Program-made: the position numbers and the translations under genes
Shown: positions 1 through 6,311 of the stretch, in pieces
Layout: each line of letters opens with the position of its first letter
Position numbering within the stretch: the stretch's first letter is position 1
Source of the DNA: Bacteroidota bacterium
GTDB lineage: Bacteria; Bacteroidota; Bacteroidia; Bacteroidales; JADFUO01
Length of the DNA: 6,317 nt
Assembly: GCA_015222115.1 (NCBI GenBank)
Contig: JADFUO010000205.1
Span: 1 to 6,317, forward strand
Reading direction: 5' to 3'
The notes under the pieces: model-generated
The model's database searches: none
What the model saw: only the letters and a program-made list of their open reading frames with translations
What the model was told of the DNA's origin: nothing

Positions 1-54
1 CTTGGTCCTTGCAAAATTAAAGAAACTATGGCTCTTGTTGATAAGCCAGATTAA
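1..54 (+). CDS. 3' end of an upstream gene, possibly MvhD-like (partial)
   Basis: An open frame entering from the left edge reads LGPCKIKETMALVDKPD and stops at TAA 52-54. The stop lies 44 bases before the small-subunit start, a spacing that fits the same operon. MvhD (the [2Fe-2S] protein that links Mvh hydrogenase to heterodisulfide reductase) often ends in a short tail containing 'LGP', and mvhD commonly precedes mvhG and mvhA, so MvhD is a reasonable guess. Seventeen residues are too few to identify a family. A second frame is also open here, but it would run into the small-subunit gene and past its ribosome binding site, so it is less likely to be coding. Confidence 0.45.
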   Translation, partial: LGPCKIKETMALVDKPD

Positions 55-83
55 AACATTAATAATTAATAACCAAACATTAA

Positions 84-89
84 AAGGGG
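84..89 (+). promoter_or_regulatory. Ribosome binding site of the small-subunit gene
   Basis: AAGGGG lies 9 bases before the ATG at 99. It is the clearest Shine-Dalgarno-like site in the window and supports this start. The following large-subunit gene has only an A-rich leader. Confidence 0.6.
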
Positions 90-98
90 TAAAAATCT

Positions 99-1082
99 AT
101 GGAAGACGATAAAAATAGTAAACCAAAATTAAAGCTGGCTATATATTGGGGTGCAGCGTGTGGAGGATGTTGCGTATCAGTTCTTGATGTTCATGAAAAG
201 CTGTTGGATATTGTAGCTGCTGCTGATTTGGTATTCTGGCCCCTTGCCCTTGATATAAAGTACAAAGATTTAGAAGCAATGCCCGATGGTTCCATTGATG
301 TTACTTTGTATAACGGAGCAATCAGAAATAGTGAAAATCAACACATTGCCATGCTGTTAAGACAAAAAACAAAAATTTTAGTTGCTTATGGCTCATGTGC
401 TCACATGGGCGGTATACCCGGACTGGCAAATTTTTCCACAAAAGAACTGCTATTTGACAGAATTTATTGCGATACCGAATCTACTGAAAACCCTGAAAAA
501 ATAAAGCCGCAACCCATTTATAAAGTACCCGAAGGAGAACTTAAACTGCCGATATTTTTCAATGATGTTTTAACATTGGATCAGGTGGTTTGTGTTGACT
601 ATTATATTCCGGGCTGTCCTCCTCAAACCGAACGTTTGCTTGAAGTGCTTATGGCAATTATAAAAGGAAGTGAACTTCCGTCAAAGAAATCAGTTGTCGG
701 TGCTTACGAAAAATCTCAATGCGACGAATGTGAAAGAAAGAAAACTGAAAATAAAAAAATTAAAAAATTTTACAGACCATGGGAAATTGAAGATGATGGT
801 GAAACCTGTTTTTTGGAACAAGGTGTTATTTGCTTAGGACCGGCAACTAGGGGAGGTTGCGGCACAAGATGTATTAAGGGAAATGCCCCCTGTCGCGGTT
901 GTTATGGACCACCACCTGATGTATTAGACCCGGGTGCAAAAATGATGTCTGCCATTGCAACCATGATTGATGCTAATGATCCCGAAGAAATTGAAAATAT
1001 TATTGAACAAATTGAAGACCCTGCCGGAACATTTTACCGATTCAGTTTGCCAAGCTCAATTATCAGAAGAAAGCTGATATAA
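99..1082 (+). CDS. mvhG: [NiFe] hydrogenase small subunit, MvhG-like (group 3c type)
   Basis: This is the electron-transfer subunit of a cytoplasmic [NiFe] hydrogenase, 327 residues. There is no twin-arginine signal peptide and no membrane segment. The proximal [4Fe-4S] ligands are visible: C21 and C24 in the N-terminal CGGC, C100 in GSCAHMGG, and C173 in IPGCPP. After about residue 205 there is a second, cysteine-rich part (C208, C211, C237, C245, C254, C258, C265, C268) including the motif CRGCYGPPPD near 265. That is enough for two more clusters, as in MvhG. HoxY of NAD-reducing hydrogenases is much shorter (about 200 residues) and lacks this part, so a 3c-type assignment is preferred. Residues 213-224 form a lysine-rich linker. 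The start is supported by the AAGGGG upstream. The large-subunit gene follows after 34 bases, surely in the same operon. Confidence 0.9.
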   Translation: MEDDKNSKPKLKLAIYWGAACGGCCVSVLDVHEKLLDIVAAADLVFWPLALDIKYKDLEAMPDGSIDVTLYNGAIRNSENQHIAMLLRQKTKILVAYGSCAHMGGIPGLANFSTKELLFDRIYCDTESTENPEKIKPQPIYKVPEGELKLPIFFNDVLTLDQVVCVDYYIPGCPPQTERLLEVLMAIIKGSELPSKKSVVGAYEKSQCDECERKKTENKKIKKFYRPWEIEDDGETCFLEQGVICLGPATRGGCGTRCIKGNAPCRGCYGPPPDVLDPGAKMMSAIATMIDANDPEEIENIIEQIEDPAGTFYRFSLPSSIIRRKLI

Positions 1083-1116
1083 AACATTAATAAAAAAATT
1101 AAAAAAATATAACAGA

Positions 1117-2586
1117 ATGAAACAAATTACAATAGATCCGATTACAAGACTTGAAGGGCATGGAAAAATTGAAATATTTCTAACAGATGAGGGTGATGTG
1201 GAAAATGTATATTTCCAGGTGCCAGAACTAAGAGGTTTTGAAAAATTTTGTGAAGGCAGACCTGTAGAAGAACTTTCGCAGATTGTTACAAAAATTTGCG
1301 GTGTCTGTCCCGGATGTCATCATATGGCTTCTGGAAAAGCTGCTGATGAAGTATTTGGTGTTGAGCCCCCTCCTACTGCAAAAAAAATCAGGGAATTGTT
1401 TTATATGGCTCATTTTATGCATAGTCATATTGCACATTTTTATGCACTTGCAGCACCTGATTTTGTTGTCGGCCCTACTGCAAGCCCTGCCAAAAGAAAT
1501 ATTCTCGGACTAATTGAAAAAGTCGGTGTGGAAATTGGACTCGAAGTAATAAAACAAAGACGTATAGCTCAGGAAATTCAGGCATTGCTTGGAGGACATC
1601 AAACACATGTGGTTTTAAATATCCCCGGCGGAGTCAGAAAAGGTTTAACAGAACAGGAACGCGAAGATATTGAAGAAAAATCTAAAGGATTTATTGAATT
1701 TTCCAAATTCTCTATAAATTTATTTAATGATATTGTATTGGGCAATAAAGAATATCTTGACATTATTCTTAATGGTCCGTATTCTTTAAATATACATTCA
1801 ATGGGTTTGGTGGATAAAAACAACAAAGTTAATTTTTATGATGGAAAAGTAAGAGTTGTAGATACAGCAGGAAAAGAACTCTGTAAATATGCACCTGTTG
1901 ATTACAGGGAATTTATTGCAGAAAGAGTAGAACCATGGAGCTACTTAAAATTTCCTTATCTTAAAAAAATCGGATGGAAAGGATTTGTTGACGGACAGGA
2001 TTCTGGAGTGTATCATTCAACACCTTTATCAAGACTCAATGCATCTGATGGAATGGCAACACCTCTTGCTCAGATAGAGTATGAAAGAATGTATGAAACA
2101 CTTGGTGGAAAACCCGTTCATGCTACATTGGTTATGCACTGGGCACGCTTAATTGAAATGTTATACTCTGCAGAAAGAAGTCTTGAATTAGTAACCGACC
2201 CCGAAATTACAGGTAAGGAACTTAGAGTAAAAATTAACAAATCAAATATTCCTGGCGAAGGAATAGGAATTGTTGAAGCACAACGTGGTACCTTAACCCA
2301 TCATTATTGGACAGATGAAAAAGGAATGGTTATGAAAGTAAATATTATTGTCGGTACAACAAATAATAACGCTCCAATTTGTATGTCATTAAAAAAAGCT
2401 GCGCAAGGTCTGATTAAAAAAGGCGTTGAAGTTACAGAAGGTATTTTGAATATGATAGAAATGGCATTCAGAGCGTATGACCCATGCTTTTCATGTGCTA
2501 CTCACCACCTGCCAGGTGAAATGCCATTGATTGTGAACTTCCGTGATAAAGAAAGCAATATCATCAGAACAATTAGAAGAGATTAA
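1117..2586 (+). CDS. mvhA: [NiFe] hydrogenase large subunit, MvhA-like (group 3c type), precursor form
   Basis: This is the catalytic subunit that binds the Ni-Fe(CN)2CO site and interconverts H2 with protons and electrons. It has 489 residues, normal for soluble group 3 enzymes. The N-terminus has the RLEGH motif (residues 11-15) and the first nickel-binding pair C61/C64 in KICGVCPGCHH. The second pair is C457/C460 in DPCFSCATH. After H463 there are 26 further residues starting HLPGEMPL; by family precedent this tail is cut off by a dedicated protease after nickel insertion. Stretches such as VPELRGFEKFCEGRP, ALAAPDFVVGP and VEPWSYLKFPYLKKIGWKGF resemble bacterial MvhA-like proteins, although HoxH is a related family. 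The start is preceded by an A-rich leader without a Shine-Dalgarno site. The gene ends with a TAA directly followed in frame by TGA. A 534-bp non-coding gap follows. Confidence 0.92.
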   Translation: MKQITIDPITRLEGHGKIEIFLTDEGDVENVYFQVPELRGFEKFCEGRPVEELSQIVTKICGVCPGCHHMASGKAADEVFGVEPPPTAKKIRELFYMAHFMHSHIAHFYALAAPDFVVGPTASPAKRNILGLIEKVGVEIGLEVIKQRRIAQEIQALLGGHQTHVVLNIPGGVRKGLTEQEREDIEEKSKGFIEFSKFSINLFNDIVLGNKEYLDIILNGPYSLNIHSMGLVDKNNKVNFYDGKVRVVDTAGKELCKYAPVDYREFIAERVEPWSYLKFPYLKKIGWKGFVDGQDSGVYHSTPLSRLNASDGMATPLAQIEYERMYETLGGKPVHATLVMHWARLIEMLYSAERSLELVTDPEITGKELRVKINKSNIPGEGIGIVEAQRGTLTHHYWTDEKGMVMKVNIIVGTTNNNAPICMSLKKAAQGLIKKGVEVTEGILNMIEMAFRAYDPCFSCATHHLPGEMPLIVNFRDKESNIIRTIRRD

Positions 2587-2781
2587 TGAGTATTGCACTG
2601 TCCGCAGTTTAAAACATTAAAACATTCCATTTCTCTCGTGGAAATATTAAAGGAATGGTAATAGTTCACAGCTAATATAGTTGATTATAATTTAGATTTA
2701 ACCCGGAAAATTCACGAATTTTCTGCGATTAAGATTTTAATCTCAAAACCCCAGACTCACTACAAACTAAATGTCGTGCTT
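2587..2781. other. Non-coding stretch with several short hairpins
   Basis: No convincing gene is seen here. Four small inverted repeats follow one another. ACTG/CAGT (2597-2608) has a 4-base loop. CATTCC...GGAATG (2623-2657) encloses ATTTC/GAAAT (2629-2645). GAAAATT/AATTTTC (2706-2723) has the loop CACG. GATTAA/TTAATC (2727-2742) has the loop GATT. None is followed by a clear run of T, so none is a textbook intrinsic terminator, but some transcripts of the hydrogenase genes may end or be processed here. Confidence 0.5.
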
Positions 2782-2976
2782 TAGGTCATCCCGAAGTTTC
2801 GGGATTAATTTTGGCGATCTTTATTTCTCTGCCGTCTTGGGCTACAAATAGTTCATACCTTCGGCATTATTTTAACTTTAATATTTGAGTCCCGATAGGG
2901 ACAAACTATTTGTAACCCCGAACGGAAGTTCGGGGAAAAGCAATTATAACTATATTAATCCCATAGGGATGACCTA
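2782..2976. repeat. 195-bp nested palindrome, REPIN- or MITE-like element
   Basis: The outer ends are exact inverted copies: TAGGTCATCCC at 2782-2792 and GGGATGACCTA at 2966-2976. Each end is itself a hairpin: ATCCCGA/TCGGGAT at 2788-2805, and ATCCC/GGGAT at 2958-2970. Each also ends inward with the same bases (GGGATTAA at 2801-2808, TTAATCCC at 2955-2962). A second inverted pair lies inside: 2832-2853 and 2904-2925 match at 18 of 22 positions, including the perfect TACAAATAGTT/AACTATTTGTA. The centre holds a further hairpin, GTCCC/GGGAC (2889-2902). The two inverted pairs share nearly the same centre, so the whole element folds as one long imperfect hairpin. No coding capacity is seen. The architecture is what REPINs or foldback miniature elements show; no family name is claimed. 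Confidence 0.7.
2916..2935. repeat. Strong GC-rich hairpin with GGAA tetraloop
   Basis: CCCCGAAC (2916-2923) and GTTCGGGG (2928-2935) pair perfectly over 8 bp around GGAA, a GNRA-type loop. It overlaps the right arm of the larger palindrome, so two alternative folds compete. No T-run follows on either strand, which argues against an intrinsic terminator. Confidence 0.7.
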
Positions 2977-3120
2977 TCTATAATGTTCTTTGTATTACAT
3001 GAAATTTTTATCAAAGGCATTATCTTGAGTATAGTAATCTTTTTTAAAAATCTGCCTGATTTCTTAATTTTTTTGAATATTTTTACCGGCATCATTATCA
3101 TCATTTTTAATATATAAAAA
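2977..3120. other. AT-rich leader before the protease gene
   Basis: This is 144 bases of AT-rich DNA between the palindromic element and the protease start. No Bacteroidota-type promoter (TAnnTTTG) and no Shine-Dalgarno sequence was found; the bases before the ATG are ATATAAAAA. Whether the protease gene is read from its own promoter or from the hydrogenase operon cannot be seen. Confidence 0.4.
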
Positions 3121-3603
3121 ATGGTATCAAATAATAAAAACATACTGGTCTTGGGTTTAGGAAGTGAAATTTTAATGGATGATGGTATCTGCCCGAAATT
3201 AGTTAAATTTCTTCAAAAAAAGTATCATGATAAGCAAATTAAATTTGAAACATCATCAGTTGGCGGACTTGATATTTTGGAATTAATTCAGGGATACCAA
3301 ACAGTAATATTAATTGATTCAATAAAAACCAGGAATGGTAAACCGGGAGATGTTTATTTTTTTACACTCTCTGATTTTAAAGAAACCCTTCATCTCTCAA
3401 ATATTCATGATGTTTCGTTTTTAACAGCAATAAAGATGGGAATAGAAATCGGGATTAATATTCCCGAGAATATCACTATAATTGCAATTGAAATAGTTGA
3501 AGATACGGTTTTTGGAAATTCATTTACTGGCGAATTGAATGAAAAATTTCAGGAAATCGCACAATCAATTGAAAATTTCATTATACAGTTTCAAAAGAAT
3601 TAA
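3121..3603 (+). CDS. Hydrogenase maturation protease (peptidase M52 family)
   Basis: This endopeptidase family removes the C-terminal tail of the [NiFe] large subunit once nickel is in place. The protein has 160 residues, the usual size. It starts with the family's N-terminal strand and loop GLGSEILMDDG (residues 12-22). By alignment to the HybD/HycI type, the three nickel-sensing positions are D21, D66 (in LIDSI) and H96 (in NIHDVSF), all acceptable ligands. VGGLDILELI (48-56) and GKPGDVYFF (73-81) are further family landmarks. Oddities: the usual asparagine of GxGN is serine (S15), and the usual glycine after DDGx is cysteine (C24). The MvhA-like protein encoded upstream still has its tail and is the obvious substrate, although a hydrogenase beyond the window is possible. 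The ATG at 3121 is kept because the next ATG would delete the GLGSE loop. Confidence 0.88.
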   Translation: MVSNNKNILVLGLGSEILMDDGICPKLVKFLQKKYHDKQIKFETSSVGGLDILELIQGYQTVILIDSIKTRNGKPGDVYFFTLSDFKETLHLSNIHDVSFLTAIKMGIEIGINIPENITIIAIEIVEDTVFGNSFTGELNEKFQEIAQSIENFIIQFQKN

Positions 3604-3711
3604 ACAGAATTGCTTTTTTATTCAATATTATAATACATTTATATATCTATTATATTTTAATTTAAAATTATTCTAAATTATTAAAATAGTTATCTAATAT
3701 AAAAAAAGCTA

Positions 3712-3719
3712 TAATTTTG
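3712..3719 (+). promoter_or_regulatory. Probable Bacteroidota-type promoter (-7 box) for hoxF
   Basis: TAATTTTG matches the Bacteroidota -7 consensus TAnnTTTG exactly and sits in the context TATAATTTTGCATC. It would start transcription around 3725, giving a 5' leader of about 65 bases. The -33 TTTG element is not evident about 20 bases upstream, so the promoter may be weak or activator-dependent. Confidence 0.5.
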
Positions 3720-3776
3720 CATCGTTTTTTAAAAAAAACACAAATCAAATAATAATTTAACTTGTAATTTTAATAT

Positions 3777-3782
3777 AAAGGA
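3777..3782 (+). promoter_or_regulatory. Ribosome binding site of hoxF
   Basis: AAAGGA lies 8 bases before the ATG at 3791. It supports this start, which is also where the HoxF family begins. Confidence 0.5.
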
Positions 3783-3790
3783 TTGATTTT

Positions 3791-5587
3791 ATGAGAAATA
3801 TCGTAAAAAACATTATTAAGAAATATGATAATGATAAAACCAGATTGATTGATATTTTAATTGATACCCAATCAGAAATTGGTTTTTTACCTGATGAAGC
3901 GGTTGAAGAAATTGCTCAAATTCTTAATTTATCCAAAGTTGATGTTGTGCAAACGCTTTCGTTTTATCATTTCTTTTCTCAAAAACCCATCGGCGAATAT
4001 GCAGTTTATTTAAATAACAGTGTAGTGGCAAACATGATGGGAAGAGTCGAAGTAGCAAAAGCATTTGAAGAAGAAGTAGGATGTGGTTTTAACAATGTTT
4101 CTGAAGATGGAAAAATCGGGTTATACAGTACTGCCTGCATTGGAATGAGTGATCAGGAACCTGCTGCAATCATTAATGGAACTGTTTTTACAAAGCTAAC
4201 GCCAAACAAAGTAAAAGACATTGTTGCTGATATGCATGCTGGAAAAAATGTAAAGGAAATGTTTGATAATTATGGTGACGGTGAGAACAATTCCGAGCTT
4301 ATTAAATCAATGGTTACAAACAATATCATGAAAAGAGGAAAAGTTCTGTTTTCTGATTATGAGCCTGGATCAGCACTTAAAAAAGTCATCACTATGACTC
4401 CCGAAGAAGTTATTGAAGAGCTTAAAGCATCTTATTTACGGGGTCGTGGTGGCGCAGGTTTCCCAACAGGTTTGAAATGGGATTTCTGCCGCCAATCAGA
4501 AGGAGAGATTCGTTATGTAATATGTAATGCCGACGAAGGTGAACCCGGAACATTTAAAGAAAGAGTAATTTTAACAGAATTCCCAAAATTGCTCTTTGAA
4601 GGTATGGCAATTGCCGGATATGCTTTAGATGCCAAAGAAGGTGTTTTGTATTTGCGTAGTGAATATACTTATCTAAAAGATTATTTGGAAAATATTATAA
4701 AGGAACTCAGGGAAACAAATCAATTAGGTGAAAATATTGCCGGAAAAGAAGGATTTAACTTTGATATAAGAATTCAGTTTGGTGCGGGTGCTTATGTTTG
4801 TGGCGAAGAATCTACATTAATTGAATCTACCGAAGGTAAAAGAGGCGAACCAAGAAACCGGCCTCCATTCCCTGTTCAGAAAGGTTACATGCAACAACCT
4901 ACTGTTGTCAATAATGTTGAAACATTATGCAATGTTGTTAAAATTATGTTGAATGGCGCCGACTGGTACACAATGATGGGAACAAGAGAAAGCAGCGGTA
5001 CAAAATTAATTAGTGTTTCTGGCGATTGTAAGTATCCGGGTGTTTATGAGATTGAATGGGGTTTAAGAATCAGGGATATGCTTGAGATGATTGGTGCAGA
5101 AGATATTCAGGCTGTTCAGGTTGGTGGACCATCAGGTTCTTGCATCGGAAAAAGAAGCTTTAAACGTACAATTTGTTATGAAGATTTTCCAACTGGAGGG
5201 TCAATGATGGTTATTGGTAATAAGCGTAATTTATTAAATGATGTAGTAAAGAATTTTATGGAATTTTTTATTGAAGAATCATGCGGTTCGTGTGTACCTT
5301 GCCGTGCATTAACTGTGATACTTAAAAATAAGCTGGAAAAAATCTTATATGGTAACGGAGTAACGAATGATTTGGCTGAACTTGAAAAGTGGTGTAATAT
5401 GATGAAAGAATCAAACCGTTGCGGTTTGGGTCAAACTGCAGCTAATCCGATTTTAACCTCACTTAAGAATTTCCGTGAAAAATATGAAGAATTAATAAAT
5501 AAAGATATTGAATTTGATTCAGGTTTTGATTTGAGTGCTGCAGTTGCCGAATCATGCGAAGCCGTTGATAGAATACCTAATTTATAA
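3791..5587 (+). CDS. hoxF: HoxF, NAD(H)-oxidizing diaphorase subunit with NuoE-like N-terminal domain
   Basis: HoxF exchanges electrons between NAD(H) and the Fe-S chain through FMN. It has 598 residues, like HoxF of Cupriavidus necator. Residues 1-160 are a NuoE-like domain (for example TRLIDILIDTQ, SFYHFF and CIGMSDQEPA), fused as is normal for this family. The NuoF-like part has the NADH-binding loop GRGGAGFPTGLKW (218-230), the FMN-site segments NADEGEPGTFKER (246-258) and GAGAYVCGEES (331-341), an SLBB-like region (about 405-460), and the [4Fe-4S] ligands C498, C501 and C504 (ESCGSCVPCR) plus C544 (RCGLG). In the NuoE-like domain only C116 of the four usual [2Fe-2S] ligands remains, so no cluster is expected there; HoxF of C. 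necator is also degenerate at this site. hoxU follows after 22 bases. The gene probably begins a transcript separate from the hydrogenase genes. Confidence 0.95.
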   Translation: MRNIVKNIIKKYDNDKTRLIDILIDTQSEIGFLPDEAVEEIAQILNLSKVDVVQTLSFYHFFSQKPIGEYAVYLNNSVVANMMGRVEVAKAFEEEVGCGFNNVSEDGKIGLYSTACIGMSDQEPAAIINGTVFTKLTPNKVKDIVADMHAGKNVKEMFDNYGDGENNSELIKSMVTNNIMKRGKVLFSDYEPGSALKKVITMTPEEVIEELKASYLRGRGGAGFPTGLKWDFCRQSEGEIRYVICNADEGEPGTFKERVILTEFPKLLFEGMAIAGYALDAKEGVLYLRSEYTYLKDYLENIIKELRETNQLGENIAGKEGFNFDIRIQFGAGAYVCGEESTLIESTEGKRGEPRNRPPFPVQKGYMQQPTVVNNVETLCNVVKIMLNGADWYTMMGTRESSGTKLISVSGDCKYPGVYEIEWGLRIRDMLEMIGAEDIQAVQVGGPSGSCIGKRSFKRTICYEDFPTGGSMMVIGNKRNLLNDVVKNFMEFFIEESCGSCVPCRALTVILKNKLEKILYGNGVTNDLAELEKWCNMMKESNRCGLGQTAANPILTSLKNFREKYEELINKDIEFDSGFDLSAAVAESCEAVDRIPNL

Positions 5588-5609
5588 CGAATATAAAATT
5601 TTTAAAAAT

Positions 5610-6311
5610 ATGAGCGAAAAAATTAAATTTACAATTGATGATAAAGAATGTTTTGCCGAAAAAGGACAAAATGTTTTGGACGCAGCAACTGATAACGGCA
5701 TATTTATTCCGGCTCTTTGTCATATAAGAGGTGTTAAACCTGCCGGAGCATGTCGTCTTTGCAATGTTAAAATTGCAGGCAGACTGATGACCGCATGTAC
5801 AACGCCCGTAGAATCCGGTATGGAAATTGAAAATGATATTCCCGAAATACAGGACCTTAGATTAGCTATCATTGAAATGTTGTTTGTTGAAGGAAATCAT
5901 TTTTGCCCTGCTTGTGAAAAAAGCGGTAATTGCGAGTTACAAGCCCTTGCATATCGTTATCAAATGATGGTACCTCGCTTTCCTTACGAATTTCCGGTAA
6001 AGGAAATTGACGCTTCCATCCCCAAACTGATAATTGATCACAACAGATGCATTCTTTGTAAACGCTGTATCAGGTCATTTAAAGATGAAAACGGGAAAAA
6101 TATATTTGCATTCAAAAAAAGAGGTCATAAACTTCAGATTAATATTGATGAAAAATTATCAGCAAATCTGTCTGATGAAATGGCTCAAAAAGCTATGGAT
6201 ATTTGCCCCGTCGGAGCAATTATCCATAAAGGAAAGGGCTTTGATGAACCTATCGGTACACGTAAATACGACAAAGTGCCTATCGGTAGTGACATAGAAA
6301 GTGTAGTTTAA
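5610..6311 (+). CDS. hoxU: HoxU, iron-sulfur subunit of the NAD-linked diaphorase
   Basis: HoxU corresponds to the N-terminal part of complex I subunit NuoG and relays electrons between HoxF and the hydrogenase small subunit. It has 233 residues, matching known HoxU. The [2Fe-2S] ligands are C37, C48, C51 and C63. A His-Cys type [4Fe-4S] site follows in HFCPACEKSGNC (H97, C99, C102, C108). A further [4Fe-4S] site has C147, C150 and C153 (CILCKRC) with C199 (ICPVGAI). RFPYEFPV (123-130) and DEPIGTRKY (212-220) are HoxU landmarks. The frame is open further upstream to an ATG at 5535, but that start would overlap hoxF by 53 bases and add residues unlike the family. ATG 5610 puts the [2Fe-2S] fold at the N-terminus as expected. 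The gene is complete and ends six bases before the window edge; the next gene is not visible. Confidence 0.95.
   Translation: MSEKIKFTIDDKECFAEKGQNVLDAATDNGIFIPALCHIRGVKPAGACRLCNVKIAGRLMTACTTPVESGMEIENDIPEIQDLRLAIIEMLFVEGNHFCPACEKSGNCELQALAYRYQMMVPRFPYEFPVKEIDASIPKLIIDHNRCILCKRCIRSFKDENGKNIFAFKKRGHKLQINIDEKLSANLSDEMAQKAMDICPVGAIIHKGKGFDEPIGTRKYDKVPIGSDIESVV

Larger units (their letters stand above)
3604..3790. other. AT-rich intergenic region upstream of hoxF
   Basis: This stretch is 187 bases long and very AT-rich, and no gene is seen. It holds the probable hoxF promoter (3712-3719) and the ribosome binding site (3777-3782). TTTTTTAAAAAAAA at 3725-3738 may be an A-tract type upstream or leader element. 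No clear terminator for the protease gene was found. Confidence 0.5.

Noticed and set aside
99..1082. HoxY
   Set aside because: The protein is over 100 residues longer than HoxY and has an MvhG-type cysteine-rich C-terminal region.
1283..1513. Second open frame on the + strand inside the large-subunit gene
   Set aside because: It is an out-of-frame shadow of a clearly coding gene with conserved nickel-site motifs.
2916..2935. Rho-independent terminator
   Set aside because: The stem is strong, but neither strand has a T-run after it.
2782..2976. CRISPR array
   Set aside because: The repeats are inverted and nested, not direct repeats with regular spacers.
2955..3143. Reverse-strand open frame of 62 codons
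   Set aside because: It is made of AT-rich low-complexity residues, overlaps the palindromic element and the protease start, and resembles no known protein.
3791..4270. Separate hoxE gene
   Set aside because: The NuoE-like region runs in one uninterrupted frame into the NuoF-like part. This is the normal HoxF architecture and not a new fusion.
5535..5609. Longer HoxU with 25 additional N-terminal residues
   Set aside because: This start lies inside hoxF in another frame, overlaps it by 53 bases, and adds residues unlike the HoxU family. ATG 5610 gives the family length.
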